From positions 9,318-73,317 of the forward strand of contig CALFNR010000066.1 of NCBI GenBank assembly GCA_937903005.1: a stretch of 64,000 bases of DNA, given 5' to 3'. The notes under the pieces were generated by a model. It ran no database searches and was not told the DNA's origin. It worked only from the letters and a program-made list of their open reading frames with translations. Below are positions 18,335-27,256 of the stretch, one piece after another. This stretch comes from Clostridium_AI sp002297865 (GTDB lineage: Bacteria > Bacillota > Clostridia > Lachnospirales > Lachnospiraceae). The stretch's first letter is position 1, and each line of letters starts with the position of its first letter. A program made the position numbers and the translations under genes.

Positions 18335-20332
18335 TTACTCTTCTATTACTTGAAGTATTTGATTCTGTACACAAAATTCAAGACTTAATACTTTGGGTAC
18401 AGGATTTTTGTCGAACTTGATTGTAATTTTACCATCTTCCACTTTTAATATTTTCCCGGTTCCATAGGTATTATGACGTACTCTAGCATTTTCTTTCATG
18501 GCCACTTTATTCATTAAAAGTTCACCAACAAAACGAGAACACTGCAATTCTTTTTCATATCGTTCTTTCACATAGCAAATGGTTAAATTGTCCTTTGCCC
18601 TGGTCATCGCCACATAAAACATGCGACGTTCTTCTTCCATATCCGCTTCATTCACTGCTTTCCTGTGAGGGGTAATGTCCTCATTGGCATCTAAGATATA
18701 CACATGTTCAAATTCAAGTCCTTTGCAGCCATGAAACGTCATAAAAGAAACACTTGGGGTCCCAGATTCCTCTTTTTTTCGAAGCTGATCTTTTAGATTA
18801 GTTTCATAATCTGCCATATAAGCAAACCACTCGTCATAGGTCTTAAAGTCCTTGGCTCCCTCCATTAGTTCATCTAAAACCTCATAGAACTCATCTGGTT
18901 TTACATTACGGAATGCAGCAAATTCCTTTATATAAGAATCGTAATCCATTCCTTTTCGGATATACTGAAGTGCCGCATACGGAGCCATAGAAGATAACAT
19001 TTTTAGGTCATATTCTAATTTAAAGATACGCTCCACCATATAAGGCTTATCTTTATAGTAATCCCGAAGCTGTGCAAAATTCACCACAGGTTCCTTTAGA
19101 CTATCTCTGGCAATATATCGTTTTGGACGGTTCATCACTTCCAAGAAGATGCTTCTGTCCATATTACCCTGGGCCATTTTGATATAGGCAATCATATTCT
19201 TCGCAATCCAATGTTCAAATATATTAGGCATAATATCTTTCATTCGGAACGGAATATTATACGCCATAAAAAGTCCTAGCAGCGAACGTGGCTGCTTATT
19301 GGTTCGAAAGAGAATTGCAATTTCATTTAAATCCACACCTTGCTTTGCAAGTTCTACGATTTCCTTAACAATCGCTAAATTCTCTTCCTTGCCAGTTGGA
19401 TAACAGTTCACGCACACATCGTTTGCAGCCTTCCTGACTGCTTGAATATTTTTGGGGAATCGATGACTATTATTCTCCACTACACGAAGGGCTGCATCTA
19501 CAATTTTCTTTTGCGAACGATAATTGTACTCTAACACAACCTGCTTTGTAGTCGGAAAATCTTTATCAAAATTTAGCATAATCTCTGGTTTTGCTCCACG
19601 GAAACGATATAAACTCTGATCATCATCTCCTACTAGAAATAGATTTTTCGTTTCACCAGCAAGAAGCTTGGTAATCTCATATTGCATTATATTACTATCC
19701 TGTGCCTCATCCACCATAATATACTGATAGCGTTTCTGCCACATAGCAAGAATATCTTTCCGCTGCTTGAACAGTTCCAGACAGTAAATCATCATGTCAT
19801 CAAAATCAATTTTATTTAAACTTCTCAGTTTATTCTCATATTCTTTGTATACCGTTGTAAAGGATACTTCCGAACAGTTCAAAGAAAAATAATGCTCAAT
19901 GTCAATTCCACTGCCTTTCACAAAACTGATTTCACTGATTAGATTTTCAATTAACTCCTTCTCATCCTCAACTTCAAAGTCCATTTTTGAAATAATCTCA
20001 TGAATAATCTGATACTTCATATCTTCGCGTAAAATGTTATCTCCGCGAAATCCATATGCATATTTTAAGATATTAAAAAAGACTGCATGAAAGGTTCCAA
20101 AGGTAACCCCTTGTACGTCACACAATTTTGCAAAACGCCCCTTCATCTCTGTAGCTGCTGCCTTTGTAAAGGTAATAACAAGTATGGTTCTTGGATCGAC
20201 TCCATGCTGTTCAATTAAATATTTTGTTCTCTGGGTAATTACAAATGTTTTCCCAGAACCTGGTCCTGCTAATACAAGCATTGGCCCTTTATTGTGTTCA
20301 ATTGCTTCCTTCTGTGCCTTACTAAACTCCAT
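18335..20332 (-). CDS. UvrD/Rep-type superfamily 1 DNA helicase
   Basis: This 665-residue ATP-dependent 3'-5' helicase shows Q-motif and Walker A (GPGSGKT, 23-29), motif Ia ITFTKAAATEMK, DEAQD with its VDEAQDSN context, GDDDQSLYRFRGA, YNYRSQKKIV, the motif V block SFMTFHGCKGLEFEHV and motif VI VAMTRAKDNL. It is shorter than PcrA/UvrD (about 720-740), and the C-terminal region (about 610-660) has a small KOW/Tudor-like strand pattern (RHNTYGTGKILKVEDGKI), as in clostridial relatives. It pairs with the nuclease-helicase gene just downstream. Confidence 0.9.
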   Translation of the reverse strand: MEFSKAQKEAIEHNKGPMLVLAGPGSGKTFVITQRTKYLIEQHGVDPRTILVITFTKAAATEMKGRFAKLCDVQGVTFGTFHAVFFNILKYAYGFRGDNILREDMKYQIIHEIISKMDFEVEDEKELIENLISEISFVKGSGIDIEHYFSLNCSEVSFTTVYKEYENKLRSLNKIDFDDMMIYCLELFKQRKDILAMWQKRYQYIMVDEAQDSNIMQYEITKLLAGETKNLFLVGDDDQSLYRFRGAKPEIMLNFDKDFPTTKQVVLEYNYRSQKKIVDAALRVVENNSHRFPKNIQAVRKAANDVCVNCYPTGKEENLAIVKEIVELAKQGVDLNEIAILFRTNKQPRSLLGLFMAYNIPFRMKDIMPNIFEHWIAKNMIAYIKMAQGNMDRSIFLEVMNRPKRYIARDSLKEPVVNFAQLRDYYKDKPYMVERIFKLEYDLKMLSSMAPYAALQYIRKGMDYDSYIKEFAAFRNVKPDEFYEVLDELMEGAKDFKTYDEWFAYMADYETNLKDQLRKKEESGTPSVSFMTFHGCKGLEFEHVYILDANEDITPHRKAVNEADMEEERRMFYVAMTRAKDNLTICYVKERYEKELQCSRFVGELLMNKVAMKENARVRHNTYGTGKILKVEDGKITIKFDKNPVPKVLSLEFCVQNQILQVIEE

Positions 20333-20361
20333 GCCTATCCTTTCTATCCTTGCACATTACG

Positions 20362-20401
20362 TTAAACAGCACAGCAAATAGAACCCTATTCACTGTGCTG
20401 C
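20362..20401 (-). terminator. Intrinsic terminator of gltX
   Basis: A 9-bp stem (GCAGCACAG/CTGTGCTGT) with a weak T tail on the minus strand lies 23 nt after the gltX stop, ahead of the helicase pair. Confidence 0.6.
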
Positions 20402-20423
20402 ATTATTTACTACTATTACTATA

Positions 20424-21884
20424 CTATTTGGAAAGTAATTCAATTGCTGCTTTTACTCTTGCAATGGTTTCCTCTTTACCGATAATCTCCATGATTTCAG
20501 TTGCACCACCTGGTGTAGACTGTTTACCAGAAACTGCAGTACGAAGTGGCCACATTACATAACCGTTCTTATATCCATTTTCTTTTACAAACTCTACAAG
20601 ACGTCCATATAAAGCATCGTTTGAATAATCTTCCTGCTCTTCCAATACAGGAAGTATTTCTTTTAATACAGCAAGAGAAGTTTCTTCATTGGTTTTCATC
20701 TTCTTGTGTGTATACATCGCTGTATCATACTCAGGAACTGCTTCAAAGAAGTCAATTAATTCTTTGACATCTGGGAAAATCTCAATTCTGGATTGTACCA
20801 GTGATGCAATTTTCTTTAAGTCATAATCCTTCGTAATTACTTCTTTGATATAAGGCTCTACGGCCTCATAGAATGCATCGAAATCCATTTTCTTAATGTA
20901 TTCGCCATTCATCCATTTTAATTTCACTACGTCGAATACAGCAGGGGATTTGTTAATTCTATGATAATCAAATTCTTTTACTAACTCTTCTAATGAGAAT
21001 ATTTCTCTATCTTCTGCTGGACTCCATCCTAATAGCGCAACATAGTTTACAACCGCTTCTGTTAAGAAACCTTGTGCAATTAAATCTTCAAAGGAAGCAT
21101 GTCCACTACGTTTACTTAACTTTTTGTGTTCTTCGTTTGTAATCGTAGGACAGTGTACATAAACAGGAACTTCCCAGCCAAATGCTTCGTATAAACGATT
21201 GTATTTTGGTGATGAAGACAAGTATTCATTACCACGTACAACATGTGTAATCTGCATCAAATGGTCATCTACTACGTTAGCAAAGTTATAAGTTGGATAT
21301 CCATCAGACTTAATTAGAATCATATCATCTAATTCTGAATTATCTACTGTAATATCTCCATAAATAACATCCTTAAATGTTGTAGTACCTTCTGTTGGGT
21401 TATTCTGACGAATTACATAAGGCATACCAGCTTTTAAGTTTGCTTCTACTTCTTCTTTTGATAAATGAAGACAGTGTTTATCATACTTGGTAATTTCCTT
21501 TTCTTCACTACCTTCTACCTTGCTCTTTAAAGAATCAAGACGCTCTTTTGTACAGAAGCAATAGTAAGCTTCTCCCTTTTCTACTAATTCCTTAGCGTAT
21601 TTTAAGTAAAGACCTTGTGCCTGTCTCTCACTTTGTACGTAAGGACCAAAGCCGCCATCTTTGTCTGGACCTTCATCGTGTATTAATCCAGTCCCTTCCA
21701 TAGTACGATATATAATATCAAGCGCACCTTCAACAAAACGTTCCTGGTCAGTGTCTTCTATTCTTAAAAGGAAATCTCCACCTTCATGTTTTGCAATTAA
21801 ATAAGCATATAATGCTGTTCTTAAGTTTCCAACATGCATTTTTCCTGTTGGACTTGGAGCAAATCTAGTTCTTATCTTCGACAT
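20424..21884 (-). CDS. gltX: Glutamate-tRNA ligase
   Basis: This class I aminoacyl-tRNA synthetase of 486 residues charges tRNA-Glu (and, in many Firmicutes, tRNA-Gln for later amidation). The HIGH-type motif is SPTGKMHVGN (11-20) and the KMSKS-type motif is KLSKRSG near residue 252. ATP-binding and C-terminal anticodon-binding helices follow. Length matches the family. It has its own terminator downstream and no T-box was seen upstream. Confidence 0.95.
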   Translation of the reverse strand: MSKIRTRFAPSPTGKMHVGNLRTALYAYLIAKHEGGDFLLRIEDTDQERFVEGALDIIYRTMEGTGLIHDEGPDKDGGFGPYVQSERQAQGLYLKYAKELVEKGEAYYCFCTKERLDSLKSKVEGSEEKEITKYDKHCLHLSKEEVEANLKAGMPYVIRQNNPTEGTTTFKDVIYGDITVDNSELDDMILIKSDGYPTYNFANVVDDHLMQITHVVRGNEYLSSSPKYNRLYEAFGWEVPVYVHCPTITNEEHKKLSKRSGHASFEDLIAQGFLTEAVVNYVALLGWSPAEDREIFSLEELVKEFDYHRINKSPAVFDVVKLKWMNGEYIKKMDFDAFYEAVEPYIKEVITKDYDLKKIASLVQSRIEIFPDVKELIDFFEAVPEYDTAMYTHKKMKTNEETSLAVLKEILPVLEEQEDYSNDALYGRLVEFVKENGYKNGYVMWPLRTAVSGKQSTPGGATEIMEIIGKEETIARVKAAIELLSK

Positions 21885-22033
21885 ATAATAACCTCACTTC
21901 TTTCAGTAAACATATTTAAAACATATATTTAAACAATCTGGTTTTTATTATATACTAAAAAATTTTTGAAATCAACCTTCGCTTTTTATCGCTTCAATCC
22001 CACGAATCCTAGTTTTTCCTTATTTAAAAATAA

Positions 22034-22270
22034 TCAAATATCCTCATCTAGTTCAATCCCTTTTTTGATTTTCATTTTGGCTAATAGAAATCCCAACACT
22101 CCACCAGCTATAAGTACTCCTACTGAAACCCCTCCTATAAATGCAGGTTTTGCTAACAACGACCCTGTCGCTTGTGTTGTTTCTTCTGATTCTTTTGCAT
22201 CTGAATTTTGCACTGTATCTTCTGTTAAAAACACCATCGGTACAAAATCTGTTCCAAATTTTATAATCAT
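22034..22270 (-). CDS. Small single-pass membrane protein
   Basis: This 78-residue protein has one hydrophobic glycine-rich helix (about 43-66) followed by a basic KMKIKK stop-transfer and an acidic end. The first 20 residues are moderately hydrophobic. A clear ribosome binding site GGGAGG lies 7 nt before the ATG. It starts 26 nt after the stop of the large CARDB-type surface protein, so it is probably its partner in one transcript. No family is recognised. Confidence 0.65.
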   Translation of the reverse strand: MIIKFGTDFVPMVFLTEDTVQNSDAKESEETTQATGSLLAKPAFIGGVSVGVLIAGGVLGFLLAKMKIKKGIELDEDI

Positions 22271-22296
22271 GATTTATCCTCCCACTATAATTCTTG

Positions 22297-24438
22297 TTAC
22301 TCTTCTAGCAGCTCTCTTATACAATAACGACGAATTACAACTTTCCGAACAACAAAGACAGCCAAAAGAAATATTCCTGCTTCCAAGACAATAAAGATTG
22401 GGACACTAACGATACCTTTTTTTTCTTTGTCTACTGAACTATCTTGTTGATTTCTCTCCAGTTTTATCACATTCTCTGAAATATCTCCGGCAGACATTAC
22501 CTTTCCGGTGAAGTGGTGTTTTATCTTCCCTACTCTTCCGTTACTGTCTTCGTAAGTAACAATCATTACTCCTGTTGCCTTTCCTTCTACAGTTGGTGTT
22601 ATCTCCATTTCATGGCTTCCGCCTGAACCAGCCTCCACAGTACCTATAAATAGAGATTCCTTAGTAGGCGCAAAATCGCCTTTAATAGTAATTTCCACGT
22701 TATAGACCGATGATTTTCCATGATTGTTAAAATCGAATGAAACACTGTTTATTTCTCCATTTATTAATTCTCCATGGGCACCTGGCAATATATTGGTAAG
22801 TGCTGGTCTTGAGTCCTCTTCTACTTGAATGGTTAATGTCTCAGTAACTGTCAGTCCTGAAGAAAGCGAGTCCTTTGGTTTTTCCATTCCCTCATATTCA
22901 TATTCAAACCCTATCTTTAATGGATACGCTTTGCTCGTACAATCTGCCTTTACCTTAATTGGAATATCTTTATGAACAGATTTCTTTGCTCCAATAGTGG
23001 GTATATAAAAACTGTTACTTCCTTTTGCTACCGAAAATGTTCCTGCATCATCAGAAGTAATCGTCACCTTAATATTATTCGCACTTAGTGAATTATGGGT
23101 GTTGGCAACATCGAATGCAAATGTAAATTCTCCGCCAGCTTTTACACTTCCATTTCCCGTTGAGTATTTATGAATAATCAGTTTTGGCACGCCAATAGAT
23201 GCTTTATCTTGTTTCGCTTGAATATTTCTTATGTACGCCTTCGACGTATTAGTATAATCCGCACCATTACCATCCTTATAAGCAATTGTATACTCAATAT
23301 TACTTAGTCCCTTTTCAATCTGACTTGATAAGCGGTAATGTAGTTTTATTACCTTGCTCTCGCCCGCATTTAAAGCTTTTACATAAACATTTGGGTTATC
23401 ATCTAACGGCGTAAACGTCGCATTTGTAAGTCCTGACGGTGTAACCGTAATATTCTTTGCAGCTCTTTGCCCCACGTTTTCTAAACAAAATGAAAGTTCA
23501 AGCCTTTTTCCTGCTACTGGTGCTTTGACTGATTGTTTTACATTAGAAATAAGCAGCTTTGGTGTCTTTCCATTTGTTTTATTTTCCTCGGTACTTTTGC
23601 CTTGAACCTGAACATAAAAACTCTCCGTTTCTGTCTCATAGCTTGCTGCATCCTTTTTTGCTTTATAAGACACGCTAATTGTTAATTTTTTAGCACCAGT
23701 CACTGCATTTTGAGATCCCCTAATTGAAAATTTCAATTTTTTCTGGGAATTTGGCTCCATGGCAGAAATTTTCTGCGTTGTTCCATAATTCCCTGGAAGA
23801 ATTCCTGTATCCTCAAATCCTTCACACGATACTTTTATGTCAGTAGCTTTTCCATCTCCCATATTGGCTAGCTTATAAACCACATTGGTACTTTCTCCAC
23901 TCTTTAATTCACTTACACAATTAATATTAAAAACTGCAAGACTTCCCGTTCCACTCTCTTCTTTTTCTGCCTGGTAAGTCACTGGAATAGTATCAACAAG
24001 AGTATATGTTTGCATATCAGCACTTCCATTGCCAGCCAGAAATGTAATTGGAATATGATAAGTCTTGTTTTCAGTACTTTTGTTTGCCGTTAGGGTAAAT
24101 TTAAGCAAACAGCTCTCTCTGCCAATACTATGTACTTCGCTATCTGTACGTTCTCTAAATAACTTTGGTCTACCTTTCACTGAAAAAGGAGTATCTTTTG
24201 TTCCAATGGTAATCTTGTCCACGTTTTTTGTACTATTGGCTTTCAGCTCTAACGCAACTTCCTTCGTCTCCCCTTGGCTTAATGTGATTTCAGGTATTTC
24301 ATTGTCTACATAGACATACCATTTTCCACCTTCACTGTTACTATCTGCTAAACATGTAATAGCACTGTTGTTCCATATACTTGCTAAGCAAAGCACAACT
24401 ATACTCCAGTAACATAACAGTTTCTCTCTTGTTTTCAT
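22297..24438 (-). CDS. Exported CARDB/COG1361-type multi-domain surface protein
   Basis: The protein is about 713 residues long, with an N-terminal signal sequence (hydrophobic about 7-30) and a C-terminal transmembrane helix (VPIFIVLEAGIFLLAVFVV) followed by a short basic tail. Between them are five or so immunoglobulin-like repeats, each with a hydrophobic-Asn-xG pattern such as ENVGQRAAKNITV and FDFNNHGKSSVYNV, typical of CARDB/NEW3 and COG1361 domains. It probably faces the outside as an adhesion or scaffold protein. An in-frame ATG exists at 24489, but it lacks a ribosome binding site; the ATG at 24438 gives a better signal peptide. It is co-transcribed with the small membrane protein that follows. 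Confidence 0.75.
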   Translation of the reverse strand: MKTREKLLCYWSIVVLCLASIWNNSAITCLADSNSEGGKWYVYVDNEIPEITLSQGETKEVALELKANSTKNVDKITIGTKDTPFSVKGRPKLFRERTDSEVHSIGRESCLLKFTLTANKSTENKTYHIPITFLAGNGSADMQTYTLVDTIPVTYQAEKEESGTGSLAVFNINCVSELKSGESTNVVYKLANMGDGKATDIKVSCEGFEDTGILPGNYGTTQKISAMEPNSQKKLKFSIRGSQNAVTGAKKLTISVSYKAKKDAASYETETESFYVQVQGKSTEENKTNGKTPKLLISNVKQSVKAPVAGKRLELSFCLENVGQRAAKNITVTPSGLTNATFTPLDDNPNVYVKALNAGESKVIKLHYRLSSQIEKGLSNIEYTIAYKDGNGADYTNTSKAYIRNIQAKQDKASIGVPKLIIHKYSTGNGSVKAGGEFTFAFDVANTHNSLSANNIKVTITSDDAGTFSVAKGSNSFYIPTIGAKKSVHKDIPIKVKADCTSKAYPLKIGFEYEYEGMEKPKDSLSSGLTVTETLTIQVEEDSRPALTNILPGAHGELINGEINSVSFDFNNHGKSSVYNVEITIKGDFAPTKESLFIGTVEAGSGGSHEMEITPTVEGKATGVMIVTYEDSNGRVGKIKHHFTGKVMSAGDISENVIKLERNQQDSSVDKEKKGIVSVPIFIVLEAGIFLLAVFVVRKVVIRRYCIRELLEE

Positions 24439-24633
24439 AACTTTATTTATTCCCTTTCTTCCCTTATTCTTTTCTCCTTCTGCCATCACTACATGAATGC
24501 AGTATTATCATCTACTTAATGATACAGTATCTCCTTTCATTTGACCATCTTTTTTTTGCTTTTTCTTATTTTGACATATATGATTTGTCGATTGATTCAT
24601 TATAATGGAGCGTAGCGGAATTTCCTATCAATT

Positions 24634-24670
24634 GAAAAACCTGACAAGAACATTTCTATCCCTGTCAGGT
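24634..24670 (-). terminator. Intrinsic terminator of the kinase gene
   Basis: An 8-bp stem ACCTGACA/TGTCAGGT is followed by TTTTTC on the minus strand, 23 nt past the stop codon. Confidence 0.8.
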
Positions 24671-24692
24671 ATGTACAATCCAATTTCTAACT

Positions 24693-25301
24693 TTATACTT
24701 CTAAAAACGCCTTGATACATTTAACAGCATGGTCAATGCCACCAAAATCTGTACGAATGGACAAATCATAATTATTTACATTGCCCCATTTTTCATTTGC
24801 ATGGAAATTATAATAATTGGCACGTCTCTTATCCTGACGTAAAATAGTTTCTGCTGCTTTCTCTCTCGGAATATGATACTCCTCAACGGCCCGCCTGATT
24901 CTGTCATCAATATTTGCACAGATAAAAATATTAACTACGTCGTCTCGTTCCTTCAATACATAATCTGCACAACGTCCAACAATTACACACGGTCCTTCTT
25001 CTGCTACCTTGCGGATTACACTAGACTGTGCCAGGAAAACACGATCATCAATGGATAAACTTGCGTACCCAAAATCCTGATTGCTGTATGCCCCCATTCC
25101 CATTGCAATGGAATACAGGAAACTGTTGGTTGCTTTCTCTTCTGCCCTCTCAAACGCTTTGACTGCAAATCCGCTTTCCTTGGCAGCTAAATTAATAATT
25201 TCATTATCGTAAAAAGGAATATCAAATGCTTCGGCTAACTTCTGGCCTACAAAACGACCACCACTACCATACTGTCTACTAATTGTAATAACCTTATTCA
25301 T
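24693..25301 (-). CDS. Cytidylate kinase-like protein (Cmk2 family)
   Basis: This P-loop kinase of 202 residues has ISRQYGSGGRFVGQ at the N-terminus (6-19), an atypical P-loop characteristic of the Cmk2/'cytidylate kinase-like' family common in Lachnospiraceae. IVGRCADYVL (about 107-116) and RIRRAVEEY follow. The substrate is uncertain. A longer reading frame starts at 25361, but AAAGGAGG precedes the ATG at 25301 by 6 nt and fixes the start. It follows prfC on the same strand after a 93-nt gap. Confidence 0.82.
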   Translation of the reverse strand: MNKVITISRQYGSGGRFVGQKLAEAFDIPFYDNEIINLAAKESGFAVKAFERAEEKATNSFLYSIAMGMGAYSNQDFGYASLSIDDRVFLAQSSVIRKVAEEGPCVIVGRCADYVLKERDDVVNIFICANIDDRIRRAVEEYHIPREKAAETILRQDKRRANYYNFHANEKWGNVNNYDLSIRTDFGGIDHAVKCIKAFLEV

Positions 25302-25394
25302 AAAAATACCTCCTTTTCCCATATGTAACAGGTACATTTTTATATAAACTGCCCCCCTCAATGTTTTCCTTAAAGAGAGGCAGAATATATCTTG

Positions 25395-26984
25395 CTAATT
25401 TTTACCGAACTCGCTTAAAATCAGTCCTTCATTTCTTTCTTCCACAGTACGGATACTCCATGGATGTGTAAAGATTAATAATGGATTGCCCTTTAAGTCT
25501 TTAATCTTCTTCGTATCAGAAGTAACACTTAACGCTGATACATCAATTTCTTCATTTTCTATCCAGCGAATATGCTCATGTGGCATTGGCTCTAAACGAA
25601 TATCAACTCGATACTCCGATTCCAAACGGTATTTTAGTACATCAAACTGAAGAACACCAACTACACCAACGATAATTTCTTCCATACCTGTATTATACTC
25701 CTGGAAGATCTGAATTGCACCTTCTTGTGCAATCTGTTCGATTCCTTTGATAAACTGTTTTCTCTTCATGGTATCCACCTGACGAACCTTAGCAAAATGC
25801 TCAGGTGCAAACGTAGGAATACCTGCGTACTGGAATGGTTTACTGGAAGTACATAAAGTATCACCAATGGAGAAAATACCTGGATCGAATACACCAATAA
25901 TATCTCCTGCATATGCCTCTGTAACATGATGCCTTTCCTGAGCCATCATCTGTTGTGGCTGGCTTAAACGGATTTTCTTCTTACCTTGTACGTGGTACAC
26001 TTCCATACCAGCCTCAAACTTACCAGAGCAGATACGCATAAATGCAATTCTATCACGATGTGCTTTGTTCATATTCGCTTGAATTTTAAATACAAATGCA
26101 GAAAAATCATCGCTAAATGGTGAAATTTCTCCTATATCTGATTGACGTGGAAGAGGAGTTGTTGTCATATCTAGGAAATGACGTAAGAAGGTTTCCACAC
26201 CAAAGTTTGTTAAAGCAGAACCAAAGAACACTGGTGAAAGTTTACCTGCCTGAACTCTTTCTAAGTCAAACTCGTCACTTGCACCATCTAACAATTCAAT
26301 TTCATCCATTAATATTTGATGATTTTCGGAGCCAATAATCTCGTCTAAGTTTGAATCTCCAAGATTTACTTCAACAGAATCAACTTCTTTTTGTCCATTG
26401 TTAGCTGCATAAAAACGGGTAATTGTCTCTTTCTGTCTGTCATATACACCCTTGAAGTTCTTACCAGAACCAATTGGCCAGTTAATCGGACAAGTACGGA
26501 TTCCAAGAACAGTCTCAATTTCATCAATTAGCTCAAATGGATCATGTGCTTCACGGTCCATCTTGTTAATAAATGTAAAAATAGGGATGCCACGCATAAC
26601 GCAGACTTTAAACAATTTAATAGTCTGTGCCTCGACACCCTTAGAACCGTCAATTACCATGACCGCAGAATCCGCTGCCATTAGTGTTCGGTAAGTATCT
26701 TCGGAGAAATCCTGATGTCCTGGTGTATCTAATATGTTAATGCAGTATCCGTCATAATTAAACTGAAGTACAGAGGATGTAACTGAAATACCTCTTTCCT
26801 TTTCAATCTCCATCCAGTCTGAAACCGCATGTTTGGAGTTTTTACGTCCTTTCACAGTACCTGCAAGATTAATTGCACCACCATAAAGCAAAAATTTCTC
26901 AGTTAATGTTGTTTTACCAGCATCCGGGTGAGATATGATGGCAAACGTTCTTCTTTTCTTTATTTCATTTGTTATGTCCGACAC
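25395..26984 (-). CDS. prfC: Peptide chain release factor 3
   Basis: This translational GTPase of 529 residues frees RF1/RF2 from the ribosome after termination. G1 is SHPDAGKTTLTE (about 18-29), the switch I region is ERGISVTSS, G3 is DTPGHQDF and G4 is NKMDREAHDPFEL. The protein continues with the RF3-specific domains, including HHVTEAYAGDIIGVFDPG. Length matches E. coli RF3 (529). The NKMDRE/DPFELIDEIE context separates it from EF-G. Confidence 0.95.
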   Translation of the reverse strand: MSDITNEIKKRRTFAIISHPDAGKTTLTEKFLLYGGAINLAGTVKGRKNSKHAVSDWMEIEKERGISVTSSVLQFNYDGYCINILDTPGHQDFSEDTYRTLMAADSAVMVIDGSKGVEAQTIKLFKVCVMRGIPIFTFINKMDREAHDPFELIDEIETVLGIRTCPINWPIGSGKNFKGVYDRQKETITRFYAANNGQKEVDSVEVNLGDSNLDEIIGSENHQILMDEIELLDGASDEFDLERVQAGKLSPVFFGSALTNFGVETFLRHFLDMTTTPLPRQSDIGEISPFSDDFSAFVFKIQANMNKAHRDRIAFMRICSGKFEAGMEVYHVQGKKKIRLSQPQQMMAQERHHVTEAYAGDIIGVFDPGIFSIGDTLCTSSKPFQYAGIPTFAPEHFAKVRQVDTMKRKQFIKGIEQIAQEGAIQIFQEYNTGMEEIIVGVVGVLQFDVLKYRLESEYRVDIRLEPMPHEHIRWIENEEIDVSALSVTSDTKKIKDLKGNPLLIFTHPWSIRTVEERNEGLILSEFGKN

Positions 26985-27205
26985 AGGGATAACCTCCTTA
27001 AATCTATCGCAAAAATTTCTTACATTATAATAAATAGGATATTTTTTTATATAATCTCAGAACATTCTATACTAAAAGCAACTTTTATGTCAAGGTTATC
27101 CTATTCTTATCTAATAATTCTATGCATAATTTAACAGAGACTCAATTCTTTTTAAAATGAATATCTGTTTTTCGTATTATTCACAGAGAACATTACTTAA
27201 GGTTG

Positions 27206-27256
27206 AAAAAGACGGAATAACGCAAGGTTTTACCCTTTTATTATTCCGCTTTTTTC
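27206..27256 (-). terminator. Intrinsic terminator of the chemoreceptor gene
   Basis: A 9-bp stem (CGGAATAA/TTATTCCG) carries T-runs on both sides and could act in both directions. It directly follows the minus-strand chemoreceptor stop. Confidence 0.8.
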
